This document shows positions 25,537 through 35,240 of a stretch of 64,000 bases of DNA, one piece after another. How positions within the stretch are numbered: position 1 is the first letter of the stretch; every line of letters starts with the position of its first letter. The position numbers were made by a program, and so were the translations under genes. The notes beneath the pieces were generated by a model, which worked only from the letters and a program-made list of their open reading frames with translations, had not been told where the DNA came from and did no database searches. Origin of the DNA: Lysobacterales bacterium (GTDB lineage: Bacteria > Pseudomonadota > Gammaproteobacteria > Xanthomonadales > Wenzhouxiangellaceae); contig PBLG01000017.1 of the NCBI GenBank assembly GCA_002722315.1, forward strand, positions 29,919 to 93,918. Reading direction: 5' to 3'.

Positions 25537-28020
25537 ATGATGAGCAGAAACAAGTTATCCCAGGCGATTTTCTGGGGCCTGGCGGCCAGCGCAACCACGT
25601 TGCAGGCGCAGGACGAGCAGACCAACCAGGACGAGCGTTCTACCGAAGTCGATCGAATCGTCGTGACCGCGACCAAGACCGAAGAGGTTGATCTGCAGGC
25701 GGCGCCGGTGACGGTTCAGGCACTGAGCGCGGAAGAACTGAGCCAGCAGAACATCGGCAACTTCGACGATCTTCGCAACAATGTCCCCAGCCTGAACGCC
25801 GCAAGCCGCGGCCCGGGCCAGCAGACCATCTTCATTCGCGGCATGGCCGTGCAGCCGATCACCGTCCTCCTTTCCGGCGCACAGGGCACGCAGCCCAACG
25901 TGGCGCTTTACCTCGACGAGCAGCCGGTCACCGCACCGGGGCGCAACATGGATGTCTACGCCACCGACCTGGAGCGCATCGAGGTGCTGCCCGGACCGCA
26001 GGGCACGCTTTTCGGCGCCAGCTCCCAGGCCGGTACGATTCGCTACATCACCAACAAGCCGCAGCTGTTCGAGTTCAATGCCGGCTTCTCCGCCGAGGCG
26101 TCGTTCACCAAGGACGGTGAAATGAACAGTTCGGGCGAAGGCTTTCTCAACATTCCGATCGGCGACAAGACCGCGGCCCGCCTGACGTTCTACAACGTCA
26201 ACTATGGCGGCTACATCGACAACGTGCGCGGTACGTTCACGACGGATCCGGAAATCAACCCGGAATCTGCTATCGACCTCGGTCCGGACGCGACCTACGA
26301 GTCCGTCGACAATAACGAATTGGTCGAAGACAATTTCAACGACAGCTACTACAAGGGCGTGCGTGCGGGCGTCTATCACGAGTTCAACCGCGACTGGAAC
26401 GTGCTCGTGCAGAACACCTACCAGGAGCTCGGCGCCGACGGCGTGTTCGATTATGATCCGGAAATCGGCGACCTGAAGGTCTCGCGTTTCTTCCCGGACG
26501 AACTGGAAGACAAGTTCAACCAGACGTCGTGGACCGTCGAAGGCCGCGCCGGAATGCTCGACCTGATCTATACCGGCGGCTATCTTTACCGCGAGGTCGA
26601 GCAGTCGGTCGATTACACCGGTTACAACAACGCCGGTGCATTCATCGCCTATTACACCTGCACCTACGACAACCCGGCCTATATCGTCAACTACGATATC
26701 GATCCTCGATTCATCACCGAGAATCGCCAGTGCCTGGATCCGACCAAGGGCGTCAGGATCAAGCAGGACCACACGCGCAACACCCACGAGTTCAGGCTCT
26801 CCACGCCGGCCGAAAACCGCTGGCGCTTCGTCGGTGGCGTGTTCTACGACAACTACGAACTCGAGACCCAGGACGACTTCTTCTACCTGGCAACGCCCGA
26901 TCTCGGATTCGCGCCGAATGCGCCGATGGCGGATGCCTTCCAGGTGAATCCGGAAACGCGTCCGCCGGGTGTCGCGTTCTTCAACGACATCTTCCGCAGT
27001 GAAGAGACGATCGCGGCGTTTGGTGAGTTCGGCTACTACCTCATTCCGAATGTGTTGCGTGCATCGATCGGCGCTCGCGTCTACGAAATCGAGTCGGACT
27101 TCAAGGGTTCCTCGAATTTCGCCGACGGCATTTTCCAGGGTTCGGTCAATACCGATCGCGGACGTGACTACGACGTCTCCGGCGGTCATCGTCCGGAACC
27201 GCTGAGCCTCGAGGACGTGATCACCCGATTCAACGTGTCCTACACGCCCAACGAATCGATCATGCTTTACTTCACCCGTTCGGAAGGCTTCCGTCCGCCG
27301 GGCTGGAACCGCGGCGGCGGCATTCCGTCGGCCAACCCGGAATTCCCGACCGTCAGCGCGACCTATGATACCGATGACGTGGTTAACTGGGAACTGGGCT
27401 GGAAGAGCCTGTTCTTCGGCAATTCGCTTCGCATCAACGGTAGCGCCTACTTTGTCGAGTGGACCGATATGCAGGTTTCGCGCTTCGACCCCCAGAACGT
27501 CTCCATCCTGACGTTCATCGAGAACTCGGCCGATTCCGAAATCTTCGGTATAGAGACCGACTTCACCTGGCGCGCAACGCCGAACTTCACGCTGTCGGGT
27601 GCAATCTCGTATAACGACACGGAGTTGACGTCGGTCGACGCCCAGGTGATCGAGCTTGCCCCGGTGGGCAGCCAGCTGCCGCTGGTGCCGGAGCTCCAGG
27701 GCCATCTGCGCGGTCGTTACGAGAAGTCGCTCAACGTCGACTGGGCCGATTCGGGCTACGTGCAGCTTTCAGGCACGTTCGTCCAGCACTCGTTCAGCTC
27801 GCTGGTGGCCGAAGAACGTCGCCGCCAGGCCGGCTACGGCATTCTGGATGCCCGCGCGGGCATTTCGAAGGACAGCTGGACGGTCGAAGCCTTTGTCGAA
27901 AACCTGACCGACAAGCGGGCCGAGTTGTTCAAGAACAACCAGGACGACATCCTGCGGATCACCACCAACCGTCCGTTGACGGCCGGTATCCGCGTGTCCT
28001 ACCGCTTCCTGCCTTACTGA
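25537..28020 (+). CDS. TonB-dependent outer-membrane receptor
   Basis: 827 residues. Signal peptide (KLSQAIFWGLAASATTLQAQ), a TonB-box-like DRIVVTAT at about 37-44, plug domain (PVTVQALSAEELSQQNIGNFDDLRNNVPSL; RIEVLPGPQGTLFGASSQAGTIRYIT) and a 22-strand-type barrel ending in GIRVSYRFLPY. ALYLDEQPVT and LYFTRSEGFRPPGWNRGG are typical of receptors for large organic substrates in Xanthomonadales and sphingomonads. Followed by a terminator and then a TPR-sulfotransferase gene, a pairing often seen in related bacteria. Substrate unknown. Confidence 0.95.
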   Translation: MMSRNKLSQAIFWGLAASATTLQAQDEQTNQDERSTEVDRIVVTATKTEEVDLQAAPVTVQALSAEELSQQNIGNFDDLRNNVPSLNAASRGPGQQTIFIRGMAVQPITVLLSGAQGTQPNVALYLDEQPVTAPGRNMDVYATDLERIEVLPGPQGTLFGASSQAGTIRYITNKPQLFEFNAGFSAEASFTKDGEMNSSGEGFLNIPIGDKTAARLTFYNVNYGGYIDNVRGTFTTDPEINPESAIDLGPDATYESVDNNELVEDNFNDSYYKGVRAGVYHEFNRDWNVLVQNTYQELGADGVFDYDPEIGDLKVSRFFPDELEDKFNQTSWTVEGRAGMLDLIYTGGYLYREVEQSVDYTGYNNAGAFIAYYTCTYDNPAYIVNYDIDPRFITENRQCLDPTKGVRIKQDHTRNTHEFRLSTPAENRWRFVGGVFYDNYELETQDDFFYLATPDLGFAPNAPMADAFQVNPETRPPGVAFFNDIFRSEETIAAFGEFGYYLIPNVLRASIGARVYEIESDFKGSSNFADGIFQGSVNTDRGRDYDVSGGHRPEPLSLEDVITRFNVSYTPNESIMLYFTRSEGFRPPGWNRGGGIPSANPEFPTVSATYDTDDVVNWELGWKSLFFGNSLRINGSAYFVEWTDMQVSRFDPQNVSILTFIENSADSEIFGIETDFTWRATPNFTLSGAISYNDTELTSVDAQVIELAPVGSQLPLVPELQGHLRGRYEKSLNVDWADSGYVQLSGTFVQHSFSSLVAEERRRQAGYGILDARAGISKDSWTVEAFVENLTDKRAELFKNNQDDILRITTNRPLTAGIRVSYRFLPY

Positions 28021-28067
28021 GGATGCGGGCGGGCGGCGCATGCCGTCGCCCGTTGCCCTATGCACGA

Positions 28068-28099
28068 CGGCAGCTCCCCCCGGGGGCTGCCGTTTTTTT
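28068..28099 (+). terminator. Rho-independent terminator after the TonB receptor
   Basis: CGGCAGCTCCCC/CGGGGGCTGCCG stem (one mismatch-type position) followed by seven T. It begins 48 bases after the stop. Confidence 0.9.
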
Positions 28100-28142
28100 A
28101 TCCGGCGGCAATGCGGCCGGGCAGTCACGGTAAACTTCAACC

Positions 28143-30164
28143 ATGTCCAATCAACAATCCACGGCACAGGGAACGGTCGATCCCGCCGATCCCGTCAAGC
28201 AGGCCGAACAGTTGCTCAAGCAAAAGCAGGTGCCGCAGGCGACATCCCTGCTTGAAACCGCGCTCGGCAGTGATCCGGAAAACGCCCAGGCTCTCTACCT
28301 GCTTGCGGTGTGTTACCGGGTGCAGGGTCGATTCGACGATGCCCTGACAACACTGGAGCATCTGCGAACGTTATCGCCGGATTACGCGCGCGCGTGGCAG
28401 GAGATCGGCCACAACCATCGCGATCTCGGCCGCTTCGATGCCGCGATCGACGCGTACGAGCATGCCGTGGAACTGAATCCCGGGCTTGTCGCCAGCTGGC
28501 GGTTTCTCGCCGATGCACACGGCAAGGCCGGCTCGGCCGAGCGCGCGAAGCTGGCCGAGGCCAACTTCAAGCGTCTCAGCGGGCTGCCGCCGGAACTGGT
28601 GGCGGTCACATCGATGATGCACGAGGGCAAGCTGTACAAGGCCGAGAGGATCGTCAGGCATTTCCTGCAGCAGACGCCGCATCATCTCGAGGCGATGCGG
28701 CTGCTGGCCCAGATCGGCAGCCGGCTGAACATTCACGACGACGCCGAGTTCCTGCTCGAGAGCGCGCTGGAGATGGAGCCGGATTTCGATCTCGCGCGCA
28801 TGGATTACGTCAAGGTGCTACACCAGCGCCAGAAATTCGAGCGCGCGTTCGCCGAGGCGCGCAAGCTGCGCGAGCGGATGCCCGGCAACCCGGCCGCCGA
28901 GCTTGCCTACGCCAACCAGTGCTCGGCCGTGGGCAGGTATGACGAGGCGCTGGCGGTGCTTGACCGGCTCGTCGACAGCATCGACAACCCGGCCAACGTG
29001 CAGATGCTCAGGGGCCATGCGCTCAAGACCATCGGCCGGCACGACGAAGCGGTCGATGCTTACCGGGCCGCCTACCTGGATCGACCCTCGCTGGGCGATG
29101 CGTGGTGGTCCCTGGCCAATATGAAGACCTTCGAATTCAGCGACGAAGAGCTGGCGCGGATGCAAGCCCAGGTGGATTCGCCGGGGCTGGGTCGCGTCGA
29201 CGAGTATCACCTGTGCTTCGCGTTGGGCAAGGCATTTGAGGACCGCAAGGAGTATGAGCGGGCGTTCGAATTCTACGCCCGGGGCAACCGCCTCAAGAAG
29301 GACGAATTGAAATACAGCGCCGACCGCATGCAGGCCGATTTCGACCGCCAAAAGGCGTTCTTCACGCCCGAGCGCGTGCAGGCGTTTTCGGGGCGGGGCA
29401 TCGATGCGCCTGATCCGATCTTCATCGTCGGCCTGCCGCGGGCGGGCTCGACGCTGGTCGAGCAGATCCTGGCCTCGCACAGCCAGGTCGACGGCACCCT
29501 CGAACTGCCCAATATCCTGGCCACTGCGCACCGGCTCAACGGCCGGCTGGAACGCGGGCAGGAACCCCGTTATCCGGCGGTGCTGGCCGACCTGGCGCCC
29601 GAGAAGTTCGCCGAGATGGGCCAGACCTACCTCGACGAGACGCGCATCCACCGCCAGGACGCGCCGTATTTCACCGACAAGATGCCCAACAATTTCAGGC
29701 ACATCGGGCTGATCCTGTCGATCATGCCCAACGCGCGCATCATCGACGCTCGGCGCGCGCCGATGTCTTGCTGCTTTTCCGGCTACAAGCAGCTGTTCGC
29801 CGAAGGCCAGGAATTCACCTACAGTCTCCAGGACATCGGCCGCTACTACGCCGGCTATGTAGACCTGATGGCCCACTGGAAAAGCCTCTACCCGGATTCG
29901 ATCCTTCAGGTCGACTACGAAAACGTGGTCGACGAACTCGAACCCCAGGTCCGCCGAATGCTGGATTTCCTCGGGCTCGATTTCGAACCGGCCTGCGTCG
30001 AGTTTCATCGGACGCAACGATCGGTCCGAACGGCCAGCTCCGAGCAGGTGCGCAAGCCCATCTACCGGACCGGGGTGGAGCAGTGGCGAAACTTCGAACC
30101 TTGGCTGGGCGACCTGGAACGTGCCCTGGCCGGCATCAATGAATCAAAACGAGAAGAAACCTGA
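28143..30164 (+). CDS. TPR-repeat sulfotransferase
   Basis: 673 residues. The N-terminal ~400 residues are tetratricopeptide repeats (for example NAQALYLLAVCYRVQGRFDDAL and YARAWQEIGHNHRDLGRFDAAI). The C-terminal sulfotransferase domain has the PAPS 5'-phosphosulfate loop FIVGLPRAGSTLVEQIL near residue 430 and the 3'-phosphate segment RAPMSCCFSGYKQLF. It should transfer sulfate from PAPS to an unknown acceptor (protein, peptide or carbohydrate). Overlaps the AMP nucleosidase start by one base. Confidence 0.9.
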   Translation: MSNQQSTAQGTVDPADPVKQAEQLLKQKQVPQATSLLETALGSDPENAQALYLLAVCYRVQGRFDDALTTLEHLRTLSPDYARAWQEIGHNHRDLGRFDAAIDAYEHAVELNPGLVASWRFLADAHGKAGSAERAKLAEANFKRLSGLPPELVAVTSMMHEGKLYKAERIVRHFLQQTPHHLEAMRLLAQIGSRLNIHDDAEFLLESALEMEPDFDLARMDYVKVLHQRQKFERAFAEARKLRERMPGNPAAELAYANQCSAVGRYDEALAVLDRLVDSIDNPANVQMLRGHALKTIGRHDEAVDAYRAAYLDRPSLGDAWWSLANMKTFEFSDEELARMQAQVDSPGLGRVDEYHLCFALGKAFEDRKEYERAFEFYARGNRLKKDELKYSADRMQADFDRQKAFFTPERVQAFSGRGIDAPDPIFIVGLPRAGSTLVEQILASHSQVDGTLELPNILATAHRLNGRLERGQEPRYPAVLADLAPEKFAEMGQTYLDETRIHRQDAPYFTDKMPNNFRHIGLILSIMPNARIIDARRAPMSCCFSGYKQLFAEGQEFTYSLQDIGRYYAGYVDLMAHWKSLYPDSILQVDYENVVDELEPQVRRMLDFLGLDFEPACVEFHRTQRSVRTASSEQVRKPIYRTGVEQWRNFEPWLGDLERALAGINESKREET

Positions 30165-30937
30165 TGGAATCGAAAGCACATATCGTCGAAAACTGGCTGC
30201 CGCGTTACACTGGAACGCCGCTGGAAGGATTCGGCAAGCATATCCTGCTGACCAATTTCGACAACTACGTCGAGAAGTTCGCCGACCGGATGGGCGTGGA
30301 GGTGCGCGGACGGGACAAGGCCATGCGCAACGCAACGGCCGAGGACATCACCATGATCAACTTCGGCATGGGTAGCGCCAACGCCGCGACTATCATGGAC
30401 CTGCTCAGCGCCGTTTCACCCAGGGCCTGCCTGTTTCTCGGCAAGTGCGGCGGGCTGAAGAAGAAGAACAAGCTCGGCGACCTGATCCTGCCGATCGCCG
30501 CGATTCGGGGCGAGGGCACGTCGAACGACTATTTCCCGCCCGAGATTCCGTCGCTGCCGGCCTTCACGCTGCAGCGCGCGGTGTCGTCGACCGCGCGCGA
30601 CTACGAGATGGATTACTGGACCGGCACGGTCTACACCACCAACCGCCGCGTCTGGGAGCACGACAAGAGCTTCAAGAAGTACCTCCGTCGTACCCGCTGC
30701 ATGGGCATAGACATGGAGACCGCGACGATTTTCATCACGGGCTTCGCCAACCGCATTCCCACCGGGGCATTGCTGCTCGTGTCGGACCAGCCCATGGTGC
30801 CCGAAGGCGTCAAGACCGACGCCAGCGACCGGGTGATCACCGACAAGTTCGTCGACAAGCAGATCGACATCGGCATCGACTCGCTGCGCGAGATTCGCGA
30901 CCAGGGGCGGTCGGTCCGCCACCTGCGCTTCGATTAG
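30164..30937 (+). CDS. amn: AMP nucleosidase
   Basis: 257-residue nucleoside-phosphorylase-fold enzyme predicted to cleave AMP to adenine and ribose 5-phosphate. TMINFGMGSANAATIMDLLS, LFLGKCGGLKKKNKLGDLILP and CMGIDMETATIF match the short-form AMP nucleosidases, which lack the N-terminal domain of E. coli Amn. ATG overlaps the sulfotransferase TGA. Coupling to a sulfotransferase is notable because PAPS use releases PAP/AMP (inference). The TAG stop at 30935-30937 lies at the edge of a palindromic element. Confidence 0.88.
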   Translation: MESKAHIVENWLPRYTGTPLEGFGKHILLTNFDNYVEKFADRMGVEVRGRDKAMRNATAEDITMINFGMGSANAATIMDLLSAVSPRACLFLGKCGGLKKKNKLGDLILPIAAIRGEGTSNDYFPPEIPSLPAFTLQRAVSSTARDYEMDYWTGTVYTTNRRVWEHDKSFKKYLRRTRCMGIDMETATIFITGFANRIPTGALLLVSDQPMVPEGVKTDASDRVITDKFVDKQIDIGIDSLREIRDQGRSVRHLRFD

Positions 30938-31201
30938 TGGTCCTTCAACCTGATAATTACGGATTCAGTTGGTCTGTCAGCGTTCAGGGCAAGGCGCGGC
31001 TTGCAGTGAATGGCCATAGCCCTTTACAAGGGCCGGAACGCTGCCCTGGACGCTGACAGGCCAACCCTCCGGGCGCTCCTGTGGCGCTACGCTGCGGCGT
31101 TCCCGCGCTTGTCAAGGGCGACGGCCATTGACTGCGCACGGCGCCTTGCCGCGAAGCGCCACAGGAACGCTGAACCGCAAGTATCAGGCTGAAGGACCAC
31201 T
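30936..31201. repeat. 266-bp palindromic MITE-like element
   Basis: Starts AGTGGTCCTTCAACCTGATA and ends with the near-exact inverted copy (on the other strand AGTGGTCCTTCAGCCTGATA). The inverted similarity goes on through GGCAAGGCGC, AATGGCC and GCCCTT blocks to near the middle, so each arm is about 130 bases. No coding capacity is supported. Confidence 0.75.
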
Positions 31202-31230
31202 GGGAAGCGCCCGAAAGCTACTGCGCGCGC

Positions 31231-31345
31231 GCCTGACGGCGTGCGGCGGTGCTCGGAATCCTCATGTACCTGAACGTACACTGCGGATCCTGCGCTCCGG
31301 CGCCCACCGCCAGCCGCGCGCTCGCTACGCTTTCGGACGCTTCCT
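31231..31345. repeat. Dispersed GC-rich palindromic repeat (GGAATCC family), copy 1
   Basis: Contains GGCGGTGCTCGGAATCCTCA, a GTAC/GTAC mini-stem and GATCCTGCGCTCCGGCG. On the opposite strand it matches the two copies at 35241-35403 over most of its length. Non-coding. Confidence 0.6.
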
Positions 31346-31384
31346 ACGAATTACAGACGCTTACCGCCACTTTTCCCGCTGCCT

Positions 31385-31412
31385 AAAAAAGGCCCGGCGG
31401 TGTCGCCGGGCC
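31385..31412 (-). terminator. Rho-independent terminator of the CsgG-like pair
   Basis: On the minus strand GGCCCGGCG, a 4-base loop, CGCCGGGCC and six U, 28 bases past the stop of the second gene. Confidence 0.88.
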
Positions 31413-31439
31413 TCGATCGCTCCCTTGCTTGGCTCCCGC

Positions 31440-32447
31440 TTACTGCACTTCGAGCGTGAACTGCGCCGAAACCCAGCCTTCGCGGCCCTGGTCGTCGCGG
31501 ACGTTGACCCAGTCGCCGGCGCGCGCGATCACGTCGACGATCGCGCCGGAATTCAGCGAAAAGACGACGGGGTTCTCTGTGCTCGGACCCTGGCGGACGT
31601 TGAGCGAACTGGCGGTGATCACGACCTGCTCGTTGCTCGCGCCGCCGGCACCGGCGCCACCGCCACCGGCGGAAACGCGGTTGCCCATCGCGTCGTAACG
31701 CATCATTTCCGGCGGCGTCACCGAAATCACGTAGTCGACGGCCGCGCCTATGACCTGGCGAAGCGCCTTCTCGCGCGGCGTGTTCTCCCACGAAGACAGC
31801 GAGCCGCCGAGGCCGACCGAACCGGTGTATCCGGCCAGCGCGCCGCCCAGGTTGAAGTCCTTGGCTTCGCCCTCGACGCTGGTGGCGGCGAGGATTCGGC
31901 TGGTCCGGGCATCGACCACGCGCAGGTCTATCGCCATGTGGGCGCTGCGCGAACCGCCGGCAATCGCGCCGACCACGCGGCCGAGATTGCCGCCGCCCAG
32001 GCTGCCCGAAGTGCCGCCGGAATTGCCGTCGAACTCGGTCACGGCGGCCACCACGAGCAGTTCCGCGCCCTCGATTTCGCCAATGGCGGCCGCGGTACTT
32101 TCGCGCACCCGGCCGCTGGCGCCCAGGTCCTGTTCGCCCAGCACGTCGTCCAGCGCCTGGCGCTCGAGCACGATGTAGCGCCCGGAATTGACCAGCGCGG
32201 TGGTCAGCATGTCGGCCATGCCGTCGCCGATCGAAGGGCTGTACCAGTTCTGCGAATCGGCGGTCTTGTTCTCGAACCGGGCCACGGCGATGCGCGCCCT
32301 GGGGCCGTTGTAGTGATCGGCCTGGGCGTCGGCGATGCTGCGGTCCGAGCCCTCGCGCACGTTGGTGGTGGTGCCGGTGCCGGCCGGGCAGCCGGCCAGC
32401 ATCAGCAGCGCCAGCAACACGGCGGTCAGTTTGATCGTGAGTTTCAT
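31440..32447 (-). CDS. CsgG/HfaB-like lipoprotein with C-terminal SH3b domain (paralogue 1)
   Basis: 335 residues. Lipobox LLMLAGC (Cys about 20). The central domain resembles CsgG-type outer-membrane proteins: ARIAVARFENKTADSQNW, IGDGMADMLTTALVNSGRYIVLER, GAELLVVAAVTEF, DLRVVDARTSRILAATSVEGEA. The last 70 residues form a bacterial SH3-like domain (ITASSLNVRQGPSTENPVVF, GDWVNVRDDQGREGWVSAQF). No curlin genes lie nearby, so the role is probably a general envelope or secretion-channel one. It lies 74 bases after its near-duplicate. Confidence 0.85.
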   Translation of the reverse strand: MKLTIKLTAVLLALLMLAGCPAGTGTTTNVREGSDRSIADAQADHYNGPRARIAVARFENKTADSQNWYSPSIGDGMADMLTTALVNSGRYIVLERQALDDVLGEQDLGASGRVRESTAAAIGEIEGAELLVVAAVTEFDGNSGGTSGSLGGGNLGRVVGAIAGGSRSAHMAIDLRVVDARTSRILAATSVEGEAKDFNLGGALAGYTGSVGLGGSLSSWENTPREKALRQVIGAAVDYVISVTPPEMMRYDAMGNRVSAGGGGAGAGGASNEQVVITASSLNVRQGPSTENPVVFSLNSGAIVDVIARAGDWVNVRDDQGREGWVSAQFTLEVQ

Positions 32448-32521
32448 GACTGGGCTCCCTCCCGAGCTGTCAGTTCATAGTCGTTTGTTGCCTTCCCGAC
32501 CGGATACAGGCAGGTTCCGGC

Positions 32522-33538
32522 TCATTCCACCTTGAGCGTGGCGTCGGCGGAGACCCAGCCCGTGCGGCCCTGGTCGTCGCGCACCTGCACCCAGTCGCCG
32601 GCGCGAACGACCGCCTCGACGATCTTGCCGGCGCTCAGCGTGAAGGCCGCCGCGCTGTCGGTGTTGGGGCCCTGGTGTGCGGTGGCCGAATTTGCCGTGA
32701 TCACGACGCGTTCGCCGCTACCGGAGGCAGCAGCGCCACCGCCGTTTCCGGATGCGGTGCTGACCGGCGCGCCCGAGCCGTCGTAGCGCAGCATCGCAGG
32801 CGGGGTGACCGAGATGACGTAGTCGACGGCCGCGCCGATGACCTGGCGAAGCGCCTTCTCGCGCGGCGTGTTCTCCCAGGACGACAGCGAGCCGCCCAGG
32901 CCGACCGAGCCGGTATAGCCGGCCAGCGCGCCGCCGATGTTGAAGTCCTTGGCCTCGCCCTCGACGCTGGTGGCGGCGAGAATCCGGCTGGTGCGGGCAT
33001 CGACCACGCGCAGGTCGATGGCCATGTGGGCCGAGCGGGAGCCGCCGGAAATCGCGCCGAACACGCGGCCGATCTTGCTGCCGCCGAGGCTGCCGGAGGT
33101 GCCGCCGGAATTGCCGTCGAACTCGGTCACGGCCGCCACGACCAGCAGCTCCGCGCCCTCGATCTCGCCGATCGCCGCTGCGGTATCCTCGCGGATTCGG
33201 CCGCTGGCGCCGAGGTCCTGTTCGCTGAGCACGGTGTCGAGGCTTTCGCGTTCCAGCACGATGTAGCGCCCGGAGTTTACCAGCGCGGTGGTCAGCATGT
33301 CGGCCATGCCGTCACCGATCGACGGGCTGTACCAGTTCTGCGAATCGGCGGTCTTGTTCTCGAACCGGGCCACGGCGATGCGCGCCTTGGGTCCGTTGTA
33401 GTGGTCGGCCTGGGCGTCGGCCATGCTGCGACCCGAGCTTTCGCGAACCTTGACTGTGGTGCCCGCCTGGGCGATGCACTCGGAGGTCATCGAGATTGCG
33501 GCCAGCGCGAAGATCAGGCTAGATATCCAGTATTTCAT
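32522..33538 (-). CDS. CsgG/HfaB-like protein with C-terminal SH3b domain (paralogue 2)
   Basis: 338 residues. Nearly identical to the next gene through the central domain (for example WYSPSIGDGMADMLTTALVN and GYTGSVGLGGSLSSWENTPR), but with a different N-terminus: a signal peptide without a clear lipobox (ALAAISMTSECIAQAG). The SH3b tail is more divergent (SATAHQGPNTDSAAAFTLSAG). First gene of the pair. Whether it is soluble periplasmic or anchored through the Cys in TSEC is open. Confidence 0.85.
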   Translation of the reverse strand: MKYWISSLIFALAAISMTSECIAQAGTTVKVRESSGRSMADAQADHYNGPKARIAVARFENKTADSQNWYSPSIGDGMADMLTTALVNSGRYIVLERESLDTVLSEQDLGASGRIREDTAAAIGEIEGAELLVVAAVTEFDGNSGGTSGSLGGSKIGRVFGAISGGSRSAHMAIDLRVVDARTSRILAATSVEGEAKDFNIGGALAGYTGSVGLGGSLSSWENTPREKALRQVIGAAVDYVISVTPPAMLRYDGSGAPVSTASGNGGGAAASGSGERVVITANSATAHQGPNTDSAAAFTLSAGKIVEAVVRAGDWVQVRDDQGRTGWVSADATLKVE

Positions 33539-33734
33539 AGGGTTTTCCCGGCGTAGTGTCTTGAGCGAAGTTTGGAAACAATGCCCCGGGATTCCGGGGC
33601 ACGATCATGGTATGTCCAATTTATACGAAATTACGGCGCGATGCGCGCCACGTGTGACAGTCGTTCGAGGCGCCGGCGCAATGGCCGTTGCGGCCGACAC
33701 GCGATGCGGGTGGGACCCCGACCCGACGTGCGGC

Positions 33735-35099
33735 TCAGGTGGCCGCCGTGGCGTTCCCGGGCTGATCTGCAGCATCGGGTGAACTCGCGCGCCTGCCTAT
33801 GCCTTCATGCCTGAAGCCCATTTCGGCAAGGTCGCGGGGATCGTAGATATTTCGGCCGTCGAAGATCACCGGCTGGGAAAGCAGGGCCTTGATGCGCTCG
33901 AAGTCCGGACTCCAGAAAGCCTTCCACTCGGTGATAACCACCAGCGCGTCGGCGCCTTCCAGCGCCTCGTACGGGTCGTCGACAAGGGCGAGGTCGTCGC
34001 GCTCGCCGTAGATTCGGCGGGTCTCGGGCATGGCCTTGGGATCGAACGCGCGCACCCTGGCGCCGGCCTCCCACAACGCTTCCATCAGGACCCGGGCAGG
34101 GGCCTCGCGCATGTCGTCGGTCTCGGGCTTGAACGCCAGTCCCCAGAGCGCCAGCGTGCGGCCGGCCAGGTCGTTGCCGAAGTGCAGGCTGATCTTTTCG
34201 AACAGTCGCTGCTTCTGTTTCTGGTTGACCGTTTCCACGGCCTGCAGGATGCGCGCCTGGTGGCCGTGGTCGGCCGCCGTGCGGGCCAGCGCGCGGATGT
34301 CCTTGGGAAAGCACGATCCGCCGTAGCCAACGCCGGGGTAGATGAAGTGGTAGCCGATCCGGGGATCGGAACCGATGCCGATGCGGACCCGCTCGATGTC
34401 GGCGCCAACGCGCTCGGCGATGTTGGCCAGCTCGTTCATGAACGAGATCTTGGTCGCCAGCATCGCGTTGGCCGCATACTTGGTCAGCTCGGCCGAGGCG
34501 ATATCCATGGCGAAGATCTTTTCGCGGTTGCGGTTGAACGGCGCGTACAGGTGGCGCAACTGGGATTCGGACTTCGGGTCGTCAATACCAATAACGATCC
34601 GGTCGGGCGCCATGAAATCCTTGACCGCGGCACCCTCCTTGAGGAACTCGGGGTTGGACGCCACGCGCGGCGTAAACCGGCCCGTCCCGGATTCGGCAAG
34701 CGCTGAGCGCACCTTGACCGCGGTGCCCACCGGCACGGTGGACTTGGTGACCACCAATTGCGACTCGGCCAGTTCGCGACCGATGGTGCGCGCCACCGAA
34801 AGCACCGCGCGCAGGTCGGCCGAGCCGTCCTTGTCCGACGGCGTGCCCACTGCGATGAACAGGATCTCGCCGTGGCGCGTGGTCTCGACCGCGTCGGAGG
34901 AGAACTGCAGCCGGCCGGCGGCGTGGTTGCGCTGCACCAGGCCTTCAAGGCCGGGCTCGAAGATCGGAATCTCGCCGCGGTTCAACGCATCGACCTTGTC
35001 CTGGTCGATGTCCATGCAGACCACGTGGTTGCCCACCTCGGCCAGGCAGGCCCCGGTGACCAGTCCCACGTATCCCGTCCCGAAAATGCTGATGCGCAT
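33735..35099 (-). CDS. ugd: UDP-glucose 6-dehydrogenase
   Basis: 454 residues. Converts UDP-glucose to UDP-glucuronate with 2 NAD+. N-terminal Rossmann motif [20 protein letters not shown], catalytic Cys263 in [16 protein letters not shown], and [20 protein letters not shown] are canonical. Supplies glucuronate for exopolysaccharide or lipid modification; no polysaccharide genes adjoin. Standard length. Confidence 0.97.
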   Translation of the reverse strand: MRISIFGTGYVGLVTGACLAEVGNHVVCMDIDQDKVDALNRGEIPIFEPGLEGLVQRNHAAGRLQFSSDAVETTRHGEILFIAVGTPSDKDGSADLRAVLSVARTIGRELAESQLVVTKSTVPVGTAVKVRSALAESGTGRFTPRVASNPEFLKEGAAVKDFMAPDRIVIGIDDPKSESQLRHLYAPFNRNREKIFAMDIASAELTKYAANAMLATKISFMNELANIAERVGADIERVRIGIGSDPRIGYHFIYPGVGYGGSCFPKDIRALARTAADHGHQARILQAVETVNQKQKQRLFEKISLHFGNDLAGRTLALWGLAFKPETDDMREAPARVLMEALWEAGARVRAFDPKAMPETRRIYGERDDLALVDDPYEALEGADALVVITEWKAFWSPDFERIKALLSQPVIFDGRNIYDPRDLAEMGFRHEGIGRRASSPDAADQPGNATAAT

Positions 35100-35240
35100 G
35101 ATGTGTATCCCTATCCGTTCGTCGTTCCGAGGTTATCGCAGATTGTTTTCAGAAATACTGCGCTCGCAAACTTGCTTCTGACCCCTCCGACAATCGACGA
35201 AGATCGTCGTGAAGCGTAGCGAGCAAGCGCCTGCCGGTGG

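Noticed and set aside
25555..27705. Long minus-strand frame opposite the TonB receptor
   Set aside because: Antisense of a clear receptor; no signal or domain.
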